Of a DNA stretch of 64,000 nt, positions 37,454 through 45,967 are shown piece after piece. Where the stretch lies: the NCBI RefSeq assembly GCF_015207005.2, contig NZ_JADEXS020000001.1:2108001-2172000 (forward strand), in the 5' to 3' direction. Each line of letters starts with the position of its first letter. Position 1 is the stretch's first letter. Source of the stretch: Desmonostoc muscorum LEGE 12446. Its GTDB lineage: Bacteria; Cyanobacteriota; Cyanobacteriia; Cyanobacteriales; Nostocaceae. The translations under genes were made by a program, and so were the position numbers. Below the pieces are notes generated by a model. That model ran no database searches, was not told the DNA's origin, and saw nothing but the letters and a program-made list of their open reading frames with translations.

Positions 37454-39439
37454 ATGATATTTCTTGAACTCGTTCTGCAAAACTTCGGCCCCTACGTTGG
37501 GAAACAGGTAATCAATCTAAACCCAAAAATTGATGAGGAAAACTCACGCCCAATTATCCTTTTAGGTGGAATGAATGGCGGCGGAAAAACTACCCTTATG
37601 GATGCTATTCGTCTCGCCCTTTATGGACCCCGTGCCCAATGTTCTACCCGTGGTAATTTAAGTTATAGCGATTTTCTCAACCAATGTGTTAACAACAAAA
37701 TAGATCCAGTTGCAGACACCCGTATTGAATTACTTTTTGAACATATCGAAAACGATAAGCCAATAAAATATCGTGTTGTGCGTAGTTGGACAAAAAATCC
37801 TAAAGACGGGAAAGATACATTAGGCATTTTAGGTGATAGTGATACATGGCCTGATGCTTTAGTTAATATCTGGGATGAATATATAGAAAATCTTTTACCA
37901 TTAGGTATTTCTAATTTATTTCTCTTTGATGGGGAACAGGTTAAAGAACTTGCAGAACAGGAAACACCACCACCAGTTGTAGTAGATGCAATTCGCGGGC
38001 TTTTAGGTTTAGAATTAGCAGACCGTTTAGCAGTTGATTTAGATATCTTAGTTAATCGTAAAATTAAAGAAGTTGGTACTAGTAAGGATTTAGCAAACCT
38101 AGAGGAAATTGAAACTAGGTTAACCCAACAGCAAGAAGATTATCAAACAACACTAGAAAAATTAGAAACTCTCAAAAATCAGGTAGAAGAGTTAGAACAA
38201 AAACAGCAAGAAGCCTTTGATAAATTCATTTCTGAAGGCGGTAAAATTGCAGCACAACGCAATCAACTAGAATTACAACAGGATACAAAAACTGCGGAAA
38301 TTGAACAAGTACGTCAGTCGATGTGTGAATTGGCGGCTGATGTTTTACCTCTGGCATTAATTGCCAATTTGCTTACTCAGGTGCAAGCACAGGGAGAAAA
38401 AGAATTTCGCTACCAACAAGTACAAATCTCCAAAGATTTGTTAATTGAGCGAGATCAGCGCTTACTCAGTTGGTTAAATGAAGTGGAAATTTCCTCGGCA
38501 CAATTGGAAAAAATCCAATCATTTCTAATCCAAGATGTAGATAATTTATATGCTAAAAATCGACCGATAGAAGCACCTTGGTTATTAGCTGATCATGAAA
38601 CTTTAAGTCAGCTAGATAATCTCATATATCACTTGCAAAATTCTCAACTTTCTGCGAAAGAAAAATTAACTATTCTCAAAAATAAAGAAGAAGAAATTCA
38701 TACTCTTGAAAGACAAGTGCAGACAGCAGCAGCACCAGAAGATTATACAAAGCTGCGTCAAGCATTAGAAGCGGCGCAAAATCAAGTTGTTGAAGTTAAA
38801 GCAAATTATGAAACGATCCGCCGTCGTTTAGCTGAATTAGAAACTATTATTGCCAAGTCTAAAAAAGAATTAAGTGAATATACTGTAGAAAATATCAAGT
38901 ATAAAAATACCGAACATATTATTACGTCAGCAGCGAAAGTTCAAGAAACACTCAAGATTTTTCGTGAAAAATTAACCCTACGAAAACTCAATAAATTAGA
39001 AGAAGAAGTTAAAAATTGCTTCCTTTATCTCCTCCATAAATCTGACTTAGTGCATCGGATAACCATTGATACTAAGACTTTCAGCCTTTTGCTTTACGAC
39101 TTTAATGGGAAACCAGTACCTAAACATCGCCTTTCTGCTGGTGAAAAACAACTATTAGCGATCGCCTTTCTCTGGGGTTTAGCCAAAGTCTCCGGACACC
39201 GCCTACCAGTAGCCATCGATACGCCACTCGGTAGACTAGACTCCTCACATCGCAGCAACTTAGTAGAACGTTACTTTCCATCCGCCAGCCATCAAGTCAT
39301 TCTGCTTTCTACGGATACTGAAATCGGTAAAAAAGAAGTAGAAACATTAAGAAATAATGAAGCGATCGCCCGCGAATACCTCCTCAAATACGACTCTGCT
39401 ACCCGTCAAACAACCATACAACTGGGTTATTTTTGGTAA
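37454..39439 (+). CDS. dndD: DNA sulfur modification protein DndD
   Basis: 661 residues. SMC-like ATPase that may nick or remodel DNA during phosphorothioation. Walker A LGGMNGGGKTTLMDA near residue 38, LFDGEQVKELAEQ near 158, coiled coils at about 205-290 and 400-490, signature LSAGEKQLLAIAF near 560, and Walker B LPVAIDTPLGRLD near 585. No zinc-hook cysteines are seen, unlike the second SMC-like ATPase at 28242. The stop codon is the first triplet of a TAATTCG heptamer array. Confidence 0.93.
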   Translation: MIFLELVLQNFGPYVGKQVINLNPKIDEENSRPIILLGGMNGGGKTTLMDAIRLALYGPRAQCSTRGNLSYSDFLNQCVNNKIDPVADTRIELLFEHIENDKPIKYRVVRSWTKNPKDGKDTLGILGDSDTWPDALVNIWDEYIENLLPLGISNLFLFDGEQVKELAEQETPPPVVVDAIRGLLGLELADRLAVDLDILVNRKIKEVGTSKDLANLEEIETRLTQQQEDYQTTLEKLETLKNQVEELEQKQQEAFDKFISEGGKIAAQRNQLELQQDTKTAEIEQVRQSMCELAADVLPLALIANLLTQVQAQGEKEFRYQQVQISKDLLIERDQRLLSWLNEVEISSAQLEKIQSFLIQDVDNLYAKNRPIEAPWLLADHETLSQLDNLIYHLQNSQLSAKEKLTILKNKEEEIHTLERQVQTAAAPEDYTKLRQALEAAQNQVVEVKANYETIRRRLAELETIIAKSKKELSEYTVENIKYKNTEHIITSAAKVQETLKIFREKLTLRKLNKLEEEVKNCFLYLLHKSDLVHRITIDTKTFSLLLYDFNGKPVPKHRLSAGEKQLLAIAFLWGLAKVSGHRLPVAIDTPLGRLDSSHRSNLVERYFPSASHQVILLSTDTEIGKKEVETLRNNEAIAREYLLKYDSATRQTTIQLGYFW

Positions 39440-39470
39440 TTCGTAATTCGTAATTCGTAATTCGTAATTA
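39437..39470. repeat. TAATTCG heptamer array, left flank of the four-helix-bundle gene
   Basis: Four to five tandem TAATTCG units spanning the dndD stop and the stop of the convergent gene. Confidence 0.85.
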
Positions 39471-39824
39471 TTTGCCTTTGAGTCGTTTGGTGGAAGCAAC
39501 TAGAATTTTACCAATTTCGTTTGCCTCTTGGAGAAGTAGTTGAAATTTGTGTCTATCCACTAGTTCGGATTCAATTAATATTTCTAACCAGTATTGTGTT
39601 TCTCTTGCTTCTTTCAAAGCAATTTCTAATTTATTGATAAAATCTTTATTAGATTGGGCGGACTGTGCTTCTCGAACATTTGCACCAATCGAAGTCCCAG
39701 AACGAAATAATTGTTTAGAGAGAATTCGATAAACTCCAGGCTTTTCATCTAAAAAGCAACAAGCTTTAACAATTCTTACCGCAAAACTTCTTGTCCGGTC
39801 AGTAATGCTACTATTAGTTACCAT
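39468..39824 (-). CDS. Four-helix-bundle protein (S23/IVS family)
   Basis: 118 residues. The family pattern FAVRIVKACCFL, LFRSGTSIGANVREAQSA (near 42-59) and EARETQYWLEIL (near 72) is clear. These small proteins are encoded in 23S rRNA intervening sequences and, often, as orphan genes in cyanobacteria; their role is uncertain. This copy is inverted between dndD and dndE and flanked on both sides by heptamer arrays that are complementary to each other, so it looks like cargo inserted in the dnd operon. Confidence 0.88.
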   Translation of the reverse strand: MVTNSSITDRTRSFAVRIVKACCFLDEKPGVYRILSKQLFRSGTSIGANVREAQSAQSNKDFINKLEIALKEARETQYWLEILIESELVDRHKFQLLLQEANEIGKILVASTKRLKGK

Positions 39825-39894
39825 ATTTTTCTTTTAAATCATAATATCTATGCTTCCCACATCTAAAAGAAAAACTAGAATCTCACTCTAAATC

Positions 39895-39928
39895 AATTAC
39901 GAATTACGAATTACGAATTACGAATTAT
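39895..39928. repeat. AATTACG heptamer array, right flank of the four-helix-bundle gene
   Basis: Tandem AATTACG units, the reverse complement of the array at 39437-39470, ending 1 bp before the dndE start codon. Together they can pair into a long stem around the inserted gene. Confidence 0.85.
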
Positions 39929-39929
39929 C

Positions 39930-40316
39930 ATGGAATCCCCAATCGAAAGAATAAAACTTTCCCAAACAGCCAAAGACCAACTCCTCAAACTCAGACGCAA
40001 CACCAAAATTGACCAATGGAATATCCTCTGCCGTTGGGCGTTTTGTCGTTCCTTAGCAGAACCCACCCCACCCTCCCCCGTCCCCATTCCCCAAGATAGT
40101 AATGTCGAAATGAGTTGGCGCGTCTTTGGTGGCGAAATGTCCGATATTCTCCTCCTCGCCCTCAAGCAACGCTGTCATAACGACGGTTATGACACCGACA
40201 AAGAAACTCTCGCCACCCAATTCCGCCTGCACTTACATCGCGGTATCGGTTACTTAGCAGGCGATCAAAATATCAAGAAAATTGAAGATTTAATAGAACT
40301 AGCCATCAAAGATTGA
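39930..40316 (+). CDS. dndE: DNA sulfur modification protein DndE
   Basis: 128 residues. Small DNA-binding protein with a ribbon-helix-helix-like fold that binds nicked DNA. IERIKLSQTAKDQLLKLRR near the N-terminus, NILCRWAFCRSLAEP near 30, and the C-terminal FRLHLHRGIGYLAGD are hallmarks of the family. The ATG follows directly on a heptamer array, so its natural ribosome-binding site has been replaced by repeat sequence. Confidence 0.93.
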   Translation: MESPIERIKLSQTAKDQLLKLRRNTKIDQWNILCRWAFCRSLAEPTPPSPVPIPQDSNVEMSWRVFGGEMSDILLLALKQRCHNDGYDTDKETLATQFRLHLHRGIGYLAGDQNIKKIEDLIELAIKD

Positions 40317-40364
40317 AACCATATTAGGTAATCGGTAAAAAAAACGGCATCTACCCGACTTTCT

Positions 40365-40407
40365 TAATTACGAATTACGAATTACGAATTACGAATTACG
40401 AATTACC
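40365..40407. repeat. AATTACG heptamer array upstream of the Dnd methyltransferase gene
   Basis: Five to six AATTACG units ending 3 bp before the next start codon, the same motif and orientation as the array before dndE. Confidence 0.85.
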
Positions 40408-40410
40408 CTT

Positions 40411-41868
40411 ATGCCTGAAGCTTTAGAAATCGATCGCCATAGAGCCGCGATCGCTCGCACTGACATCTCCCGCCCCGTGCGATTAGCCATAGAATGGGCA
40501 ATCCTGGATCAAAACACCACTTTTTTTGACTACGGTTGCGGCTACGGTGGTGATGTGCAGCGAATAGCAAACTTAGGCTACACCAGCGCAGGCTGGGACC
40601 CTTACTACTATCCCGATGTCCCACTCACCCCCGCTGATGTCGTCAATTTGGGTTACGTCCTCAATGTCATCGAAGATGCAGAGGAACGCCGTCAAAGCCT
40701 CATCCAAGCTTGGGAACTCACCCAGCAAGTTTTAATTGTCGCAGCTCAAGTGCTGATTAATGCTCCCAGCAAAACTCAGGTGGCTTACAACGATGGCATT
40801 GTAACCCGTCGCAATACTTTTCAGAAATATTACGAGCAAGAGGAACTCAAAACTTACATTGATGAAGTGCTAAATGTGGATGCGGTACCCATAGCGCTGG
40901 GTGTCTACTTTGTTTTTCGAGATGAAGCCCAAAAAGAAAGTTACAAAGCTATCCGCTTCTTTTCTACTTCTTCTACACCGCGAGTCCGCATCCCCACCAA
41001 GCGGTTTGAAGATTACCAAGAACAACTGCAACCACTCATGGCTTTTTTTACCAAGCGCGGTAGACTGCCTGTGAAAGGCGAATTGGAAAATGAACAAGAA
41101 TTACTGATAGAATTTGGTAACTTCCGGCGTGCTTTGGGCGTAGTTTTGCAAGCTACCGACGAAACAGAATGGGATGCGATCGCTTATCGTCGTTCTCTAG
41201 ATATCCAAGTTTATCTCGCCCTCACCCATTTTGATCGACGCCCCGCATGGCAGAAACTAGCGCCAGAAATGCGTCACGACATCAAAGCCTTTTTTAGTAG
41301 TTACGAAGAAGCTTGCCAAGTCGCCGATCAAAAGCTTTTCAGCTTAGGCAAACCGAAAGTGATTCAAACTGCTTGTGAAAAAAGCAAAATTGGTAAACAC
41401 ACGCGCGGTGCCCTTTACGTGCATGTTTCGGCGCTTGCTGCACTCGATCCTTTGCTGCGAATTTACGAAGGCTGCGCTAGCCGTACCATTGGCCGTGTAG
41501 ATCAAGCCACATTGATAAAATATCACATTGATAAACCGCAAATATCCTATCTTTTTTACCCTGATTTCGATACTGACCCTCATCCAGCTTTAAAAGCAAG
41601 TATCGGTATTGACTTAAAAACCCTAGCTGTTACTCACCGAGAATATCAAACTAGAGCAAATCCGCCAATTTTACATCGAAAAGAAACATTTGTTACCAAT
41701 ATATACCCGCGTTACGAAGAATTTGCTAAACTCACCCAACAAGAAGAGGAATTAGGATTGCTCAAGCACACAAGCGATATTGGTACTCGTGAAGGTTGGG
41801 AAAAATGCCTTGCCGCACACAAAGTACAAATAAGAGGGCATGAGGTTTATCCAATTCAAGAAAGTTAA
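40411..41868 (+). CDS. DNA phosphorothioation-associated putative methyltransferase
   Basis: 485 residues. The N-terminal Rossmann-like AdoMet site is FFDYGCGYGGDVQRIANLGY near residue 38, with GWDPYYYPDVPL after it; a long C-terminal region (about 200-485) is specific to this Dnd-associated family. It closes the dnd cluster, about 95 bp after dndE. Whether it methylates DNA, and whether this interacts with sulfur marking, is not established. Confidence 0.8.
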   Translation: MPEALEIDRHRAAIARTDISRPVRLAIEWAILDQNTTFFDYGCGYGGDVQRIANLGYTSAGWDPYYYPDVPLTPADVVNLGYVLNVIEDAEERRQSLIQAWELTQQVLIVAAQVLINAPSKTQVAYNDGIVTRRNTFQKYYEQEELKTYIDEVLNVDAVPIALGVYFVFRDEAQKESYKAIRFFSTSSTPRVRIPTKRFEDYQEQLQPLMAFFTKRGRLPVKGELENEQELLIEFGNFRRALGVVLQATDETEWDAIAYRRSLDIQVYLALTHFDRRPAWQKLAPEMRHDIKAFFSSYEEACQVADQKLFSLGKPKVIQTACEKSKIGKHTRGALYVHVSALAALDPLLRIYEGCASRTIGRVDQATLIKYHIDKPQISYLFYPDFDTDPHPALKASIGIDLKTLAVTHREYQTRANPPILHRKETFVTNIYPRYEEFAKLTQQEEELGLLKHTSDIGTREGWEKCLAAHKVQIRGHEVYPIQES

Positions 41869-41891
41869 TACGATTTTGGATTATCGAAGAA

Positions 41892-42019
41892 TTAGGGACT
41901 TCCAAAAAATAAATTATCCCAAATCATTTGTACATTTTTTGGGTAGCACAGCTGTGCTAACCTACGAACGCGAGTGCGTCCCGCAGGGATGGGATGTTTT
42001 TTTCACTGGAAGTTCCTTA
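41892..42019. mobile_element. MITE-like element, copy B (inverted relative to copy A)
   Basis: 128 bp with TTAGGGACTTCCA / TGGAAGTTCCTTA ends, the AAATAAATTATCCCAAAT body segment and the AGCACAGCTGTGCT dyad shared with the element at 21010-21116. It carries an extra GAACGCGAGTGCGTCCCGCA block. The 458-bp gap 41869-42326 has no gene. Confidence 0.7.
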
Positions 42020-42043
42020 CTGGCGATCGCTTTGAGTACTCCG

Positions 42044-42075
42044 TGTGTCGCAATCATTATTCAAATTGATATCAG
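42044..42075 (+). repeat. TGTGTCGCAA...TATCAG dispersed repeat, copy 1
   Basis: A 32-bp sequence matching 57313-57344 at 28 of 32 positions. Both copies follow a short palindrome. Confidence 0.6.
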
Positions 42076-42326
42076 GTAAAGCACTGCCCAATAAAGGTAT
42101 CCTGAATTTGGATTTAGGGCGAGTAAATCTTGGTGAGTTAGTGTGTTTGCAGAAAACTACACACTACCTTTGCTAAGTATTAATGCTCAATTAGTGCTGC
42201 GGCGATCGCGCAAATTCTTATAGGTATTAGTTTAGATGATACATTTTTTCATTGCCTTGTTGTACTTTATCCAAACTCCAATTACCATGACTGAGATTTC
42301 CTCAAAAGAGGCAAAAAGTTGAAACC

Positions 42327-43619
42327 ATGAGGAAAATTGAATCGCTGCTGCAAGTTTTCGGTAGTCGCAAGATGGCGGCTTTGTTATTGTTGGGCTTTGC
42401 ATCGGGTTTACCGTTATTGTTAATCGGTAATACCTTGAAGGCTTGGATGACCGTGGAGAAGGTAGATTTAGCCGCTATTGGGTGGTTTAGCCTCGCTGGG
42501 TTACCATATTCGTTGAAGTTTCTCTGGTCGCCGTTAATAGATAGATTCACCTTGCCAGTTTTGGGACGACGACGGGGTTGGTTGATTTTGACACAGGTTG
42601 GCTTGATTGTAGCGATCGCCATCATGGCATTTCAACAACCCAAACAAGCATTACAGCTTTTAGCCATCAACGCCATAGTCATTGCTTTTATCAGTGCAAC
42701 TCAAGATATCGCCGCTGACGCCTACCGCACCGATGTTTTGGAAAAACTAGAAATGGGGGCTGGTGCAGCAGTTTTTATCTTAGGTTATCGAATCGCCTTG
42801 TTAGTCGCAGGTGCTTTAGCCTTGATACTTGCTGATAAATTACCCTGGTCATCAGTTTACTTGTTGATGGCAGGAATCATGTTAATTGGTATTTTTGCCA
42901 CCTTGTTAGCACCAGAACCCAAGGAAATTAGTCCTCCTGCTTCCTTAGCTGATGCTGTTGTCTTGCCCTTTGGTGAATTTTTTCAGCGTCAAGGTATCTT
43001 ATACGCTATTTTAATTCTTGTGTTCATTACCTTATACAAACTGGGTGATGCTTTGTTGAGCAATATGACCACGCCCTTTTTGCTGCAAACAGGTTTTACC
43101 AAAACCGATATTGGGGCAATTCAAGTCGGCATGGGATTAGTTGCTACGATTGTCGGCGCCCTAGCAGGTGGTTCGATTTTGAGTGCTATAGGCATCAATC
43201 GATCGCTTTGGGTTTTTGGTATTCTACAAGCAGTAAGTAATTTAGCTTACTTTTTCCTAGCATATATCGGTAAAAACTACCAAGCTATGGTACTTGCCAT
43301 CAACATAGAACAATTTTGTGGTGGATTGGGGACAGCAGCCTTTGTTGCCTTTTTGATGAGTCTTTGTAACCAGCGGTTTTCCGCAACCCAATATGCTTTG
43401 CTCTCCAGCTTGATGGCTGTCAGCCGCGATATTCTGTCAGCCCCAGGAGGCGCCATTGCCCAAAGGACGGGTTGGCCGATATTTTTCTTAATAACCATCG
43501 CCGCCGCTGTGCCAGGACTACTTCTATTGCCAGTATTTGCTCCCTGGAACCCTCGACCAGTGGCAGCATCCAGACCAGGACTTGAGGACGAAGAAGAGGA
43601 TATATGGGGAATCAAGTAG
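42327..43619 (+). CDS. MFS transporter, AmpG-like permease
   Basis: 430 residues with about twelve hydrophobic segments. The A-loop-like FLWSPLIDRFTLPVLGRRRGW near residues 68-88 and SATQDIAADAYRTDVL near 128 match the AmpG/AT-1 group (muropeptide or acyl-CoA permeases). A role in cell-wall muropeptide recycling is possible, but the substrate is not determined by sequence. The C-terminal tail is acidic. It overlaps the start of the next gene by 16 bp, so the two are co-translated. Confidence 0.85.
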   Translation: MRKIESLLQVFGSRKMAALLLLGFASGLPLLLIGNTLKAWMTVEKVDLAAIGWFSLAGLPYSLKFLWSPLIDRFTLPVLGRRRGWLILTQVGLIVAIAIMAFQQPKQALQLLAINAIVIAFISATQDIAADAYRTDVLEKLEMGAGAAVFILGYRIALLVAGALALILADKLPWSSVYLLMAGIMLIGIFATLLAPEPKEISPPASLADAVVLPFGEFFQRQGILYAILILVFITLYKLGDALLSNMTTPFLLQTGFTKTDIGAIQVGMGLVATIVGALAGGSILSAIGINRSLWVFGILQAVSNLAYFFLAYIGKNYQAMVLAINIEQFCGGLGTAAFVAFLMSLCNQRFSATQYALLSSLMAVSRDILSAPGGAIAQRTGWPIFFLITIAAAVPGLLLLPVFAPWNPRPVAASRPGLEDEEEDIWGIK

Positions 43620-44008
43620 TTATTGCTGTCGGCACATTCATCCTCTTGCTTACTGGTTTATTACTTGGGTATGTTCTCTCGCAGTTAGTTTTAGGATTTC
43701 TAGCATTTAACCTCCTAACTTTTTTCGGAACACTCAGCCTAATTTTAATTTTTGGTACACTTTATTACGTTTTATTTTGGCAATTGCGGAGAGAGCAGTC
43801 TCGGTCATCATTAGATCAAGGAATAACAAGCCAGGTAGACGAAGGTGTATCTGATAGCTATCTCAAAAACAGGCTAATTGCCAGATTATCCGGTGATACC
43901 GCCGCTGCCGAACGATTAATTGAACAGGCAAAAGAGACTTATCCAGGAATGCCAGAGAATTGGTATTGTGAGAGAGTGCTTGATGACTTAGAGCGCAATC
44001 GGGAATAG
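43604..44008 (+). CDS. Small membrane protein of unknown function
   Basis: 134 residues. Two transmembrane helices at about 5-28 and 32-58, then a soluble C-terminal part with ARLSGDTAAAERLIEQAKET and PGMPENWYCERVLDDLERNR near the end, a block often seen conserved in cyanobacterial proteins of no known role. It overlaps the permease gene. Confidence 0.7.
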   Translation: MGNQVVIAVGTFILLLTGLLLGYVLSQLVLGFLAFNLLTFFGTLSLILIFGTLYYVLFWQLRREQSRSSLDQGITSQVDEGVSDSYLKNRLIARLSGDTAAAERLIEQAKETYPGMPENWYCERVLDDLERNRE

Positions 44009-44011
44009 TAC

Positions 44012-44118
44012 TGCGGGAGTGGGGAGTGGAAAGTGGGGAGATGAGGGAGATGAGGGAGATGAGGGAGATAAACAGCTCCTCTGCCCCCTGCCCCTCTGCC
44101 TCTTCCCATGCCCAATAC
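44012..44118. repeat. GGGGAGT / GAGATGAGG minisatellite
   Basis: GGGGAGTG and GAGATGAGG units followed by CCCCTGCC and CCCAATAC units, filling most of the gap between two plus-strand genes. Confidence 0.7.
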
Positions 44119-44220
44119 CCTATTCCCTATACACAGAAAATCGCTAAAATAAATCAAGAATACTTTACAAATCTTTAGCTGGGTTCTCATAAAAGTTCCG
44201 AGCTTCCTTAGAATTAAAAT

Positions 44221-44409
44221 ATGGCTATTTTTCGTCAATACATCGCCCCACTGCTTGTTGTTTTGGTATTTGTCTTTGCCCTAGTGGCAGTCAGCGCTCG
44301 GATCTTTTTACCCTCCGATATGGCAGCACCCGCACCAATTGAAGAGGTAGGGGTAAGTTCTCAACTTACTCCTGCTGATTTACCACCTGCACGCAACTCA
44401 GCTAGCTAA
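44221..44409 (+). CDS. 62-residue single-pass membrane protein
   Basis: One transmembrane helix (LLVVLVFVFALVAVSARIF, residues about 11-29) and a short Pro-rich tail (PADLPPARNSAS). No family recognised. It lies 14 bp before the acetyltransferase gene, so the two are probably one transcript. Confidence 0.6.
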   Translation: MAIFRQYIAPLLVVLVFVFALVAVSARIFLPSDMAAPAPIEEVGVSSQLTPADLPPARNSAS

Positions 44410-44422
44410 ATCAATATCAGAA

Positions 44423-45028
44423 GTGTCTGAGCAATTACTACCTGGGTACTTTATTCGCCGTGGCTCAACTTTAGATCGATCGCTGCTGCTAAAATTCATG
44501 CAGCAGACTTACCAAGATCTTTTTCCCAATCAGGATTTTTCCCACCTAGAGCAAACAGTTAAGCAATACTTCTCCAGCGATACGCCCTTGTGGTGGGTCG
44601 ATTTTTCGAGTCAGGGAGATGAGGGGGATGAGGAAGCAGGGGGAGATGAGGGAGCAAGGGAAGTAAATTCTTCCTCATCCCCCTCATCTCCCTCATCCCC
44701 CTCATCTCCCTCATCCCCCTCATCCCCCTCATCTCCCTCATCCCCCCATCCCCCCATCGCCTGCGTCTGGGTGGGCAATGCCATAGATCAAGTACAGGGT
44801 AACCGTCATGCTCATATCTTTGTCCTCTATGTTGCGCCAGAACATCGGCGGCGAGGTATTGGCACAGCCTTGATGCAATATGTGGAAAATTGGGCGATTC
44901 AAAGAGGCGATCGCCAAATTGGTTTACAAGTTTTTCAATCAAACAAACCTGCATTAAATCTTTACCACCAGTTGGGTTATCAAACCCAATCCCTATGGAT
45001 GGTAAAATTCCTCAATACACAAAAATAA
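44423..45028 (+). CDS. GNAT family N-acetyltransferase with a repeat-derived insert
   Basis: 201 residues from a GTG start. The acetyl-CoA loop is VAPEHRRRGIGTALMQYVEN near residue 137 and the C-terminal signature NKPALNLYHQLGYQ near 175. Residues about 64-111 are low-complexity: GDEGDEEAGGDEG, then (SSP)n. They are encoded by a palindromic minisatellite inserted in frame between the first strands and the core. The protein is probably still made, with a flexible loop. The substrate is unknown; the HIFVLYVAPEH form recalls RimI-type enzymes. Confidence 0.82.
   Translation: MSEQLLPGYFIRRGSTLDRSLLLKFMQQTYQDLFPNQDFSHLEQTVKQYFSSDTPLWWVDFSSQGDEGDEEAGGDEGAREVNSSSSPSSPSSPSSPSSPSSPSSPSSPHPPIACVWVGNAIDQVQGNRHAHIFVLYVAPEHRRRGIGTALMQYVENWAIQRGDRQIGLQVFQSNKPALNLYHQLGYQTQSLWMVKFLNTQK
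44613..44757. repeat. Palindromic minisatellite inside the GNAT gene
   Basis: GGGAGATGA and GGGGGATGAG units, then CCCTCATCTCC and CATCCCCCT units, the same kind of G-arm/C-arm element found between genes elsewhere in the window. It keeps the reading frame open. Confidence 0.85.
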
Positions 45029-45066
45029 ATTAGAGGATAGCGATAAAATACTTTAGCGTCTGAGTT

Positions 45067-45210
45067 ATGGCCGTTCTCGTTTGGATCAAAGTCAACGAGA
45101 GACCACGGAAAGTGTACAATAACGCAACTGATATATATAAAGCTTTAACTTATTGGCGCCGGGGATTACATGTTAATCCCCAGAAGGGATTGAAATTAAA
45201 TTATGTATGA
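45067..45210 (+). CDS. 47-residue conserved-looking small protein
   Basis: ATG GCC GTT ... GTA TGA, giving MAVLVWIKVNERPRKVYNNA and ending in LKLNYV. The stop codon overlaps the next gene's start by 8 bp, which suggests translational coupling to the HEAT-repeat protein. It is basic with no membrane segment. No family recognised. Confidence 0.55.
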   Translation: MAVLVWIKVNERPRKVYNNATDIYKALTYWRRGLHVNPQKGLKLNYV

Positions 45211-45961
45211 CGAAGACGATCTAAGCCTACTTGATGCAGAGGAGGAGCTAGAAAGCCCCTTAGATAAAATAGAGCCGCTAACTGCCTCCTCGGAAGTGCC
45301 TAAGCCCGATCCAGAAGTAATGTTAGCCCTGCTAAACAGTCCCCAGCCCCAGCAAAGAATGTTAGCGGCGCGTGCTTTTTGCGATCTTGAAGATGCTCGT
45401 GCTACCCCCCTTTTGATTCGCTTGTTAACTGATACCTGTCCCTTAGTTCGGGTGAGTGCAGCTTATGGCATCGGACGCAATCCCAGTTCTGAGGCGGTGA
45501 GTCCGTTAATTGCTCAATTGAATCAGGATTGGAATGGCTATGTGCGTAAAGGCGTTGTTTGGGCTTTAGGAAACTGTCGCGATCGCCGTTCTTTAGCACC
45601 CCTGGCAGATGCCTTAAAAACTGACATTTCCGCAGTGCGTTTGTGGGCTGCTAGCGCCCTAGCACAAATGGCAGAAGTCAGTTATGAAGCAATTATTGGG
45701 GCGATGCCACCATTAATACAAGCCTTAGTCAATGACCCAGTAGCAGCAGTACGGAGTAACAGTGCTTGGGCAATTGGTCAACTGTGCCGCGAACTACCTT
45801 CTAACGTAGTTTACGCTACAGCGATCGATGCTCTCATTCAAGCCTTTGCCGAAGACCAAGATTTGGGAGTACGGGAAGACGCCAAAGCCTCACTCTTAGG
45901 AGTAGGCGATCCGCGTGGCTTGCAGTTGATTGAAACCCTGGAACAAGAAGGGTGGTTTTGA
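45203..45961 (+). CDS. HEAT-repeat protein (PBS lyase-like)
   Basis: 252 residues. Four to five HEAT repeats from about residue 45, with the motifs RMLAARAFCDLEDARATPLL, LVRVSAAYGIGRN, YVRKGVVWALGNCRD and AVRLWAASALAQ spaced about 31 residues apart. This all-alpha scaffold is shared with phycobilin lyases (CpcE/NblB-like) and other assembly factors. No lyase-specific residue can be claimed, so a scaffold or adaptor role is the safe call. The N-terminus is acidic. It is co-translated with the 47-residue gene. Confidence 0.85.
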   Translation: MYDEDDLSLLDAEEELESPLDKIEPLTASSEVPKPDPEVMLALLNSPQPQQRMLAARAFCDLEDARATPLLIRLLTDTCPLVRVSAAYGIGRNPSSEAVSPLIAQLNQDWNGYVRKGVVWALGNCRDRRSLAPLADALKTDISAVRLWAASALAQMAEVSYEAIIGAMPPLIQALVNDPVAAVRSNSAWAIGQLCRELPSNVVYATAIDALIQAFAEDQDLGVREDAKASLLGVGDPRGLQLIETLEQEGWF

Positions 45962-45967
45962 TTTATT

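Noticed and set aside
41840..42079. Plus-strand frame of 79 codons overlapping the Dnd methyltransferase end
   Set aside because: It runs through the inverted MITE copy and a dispersed repeat; no conserved pattern and no ribosome-binding site.
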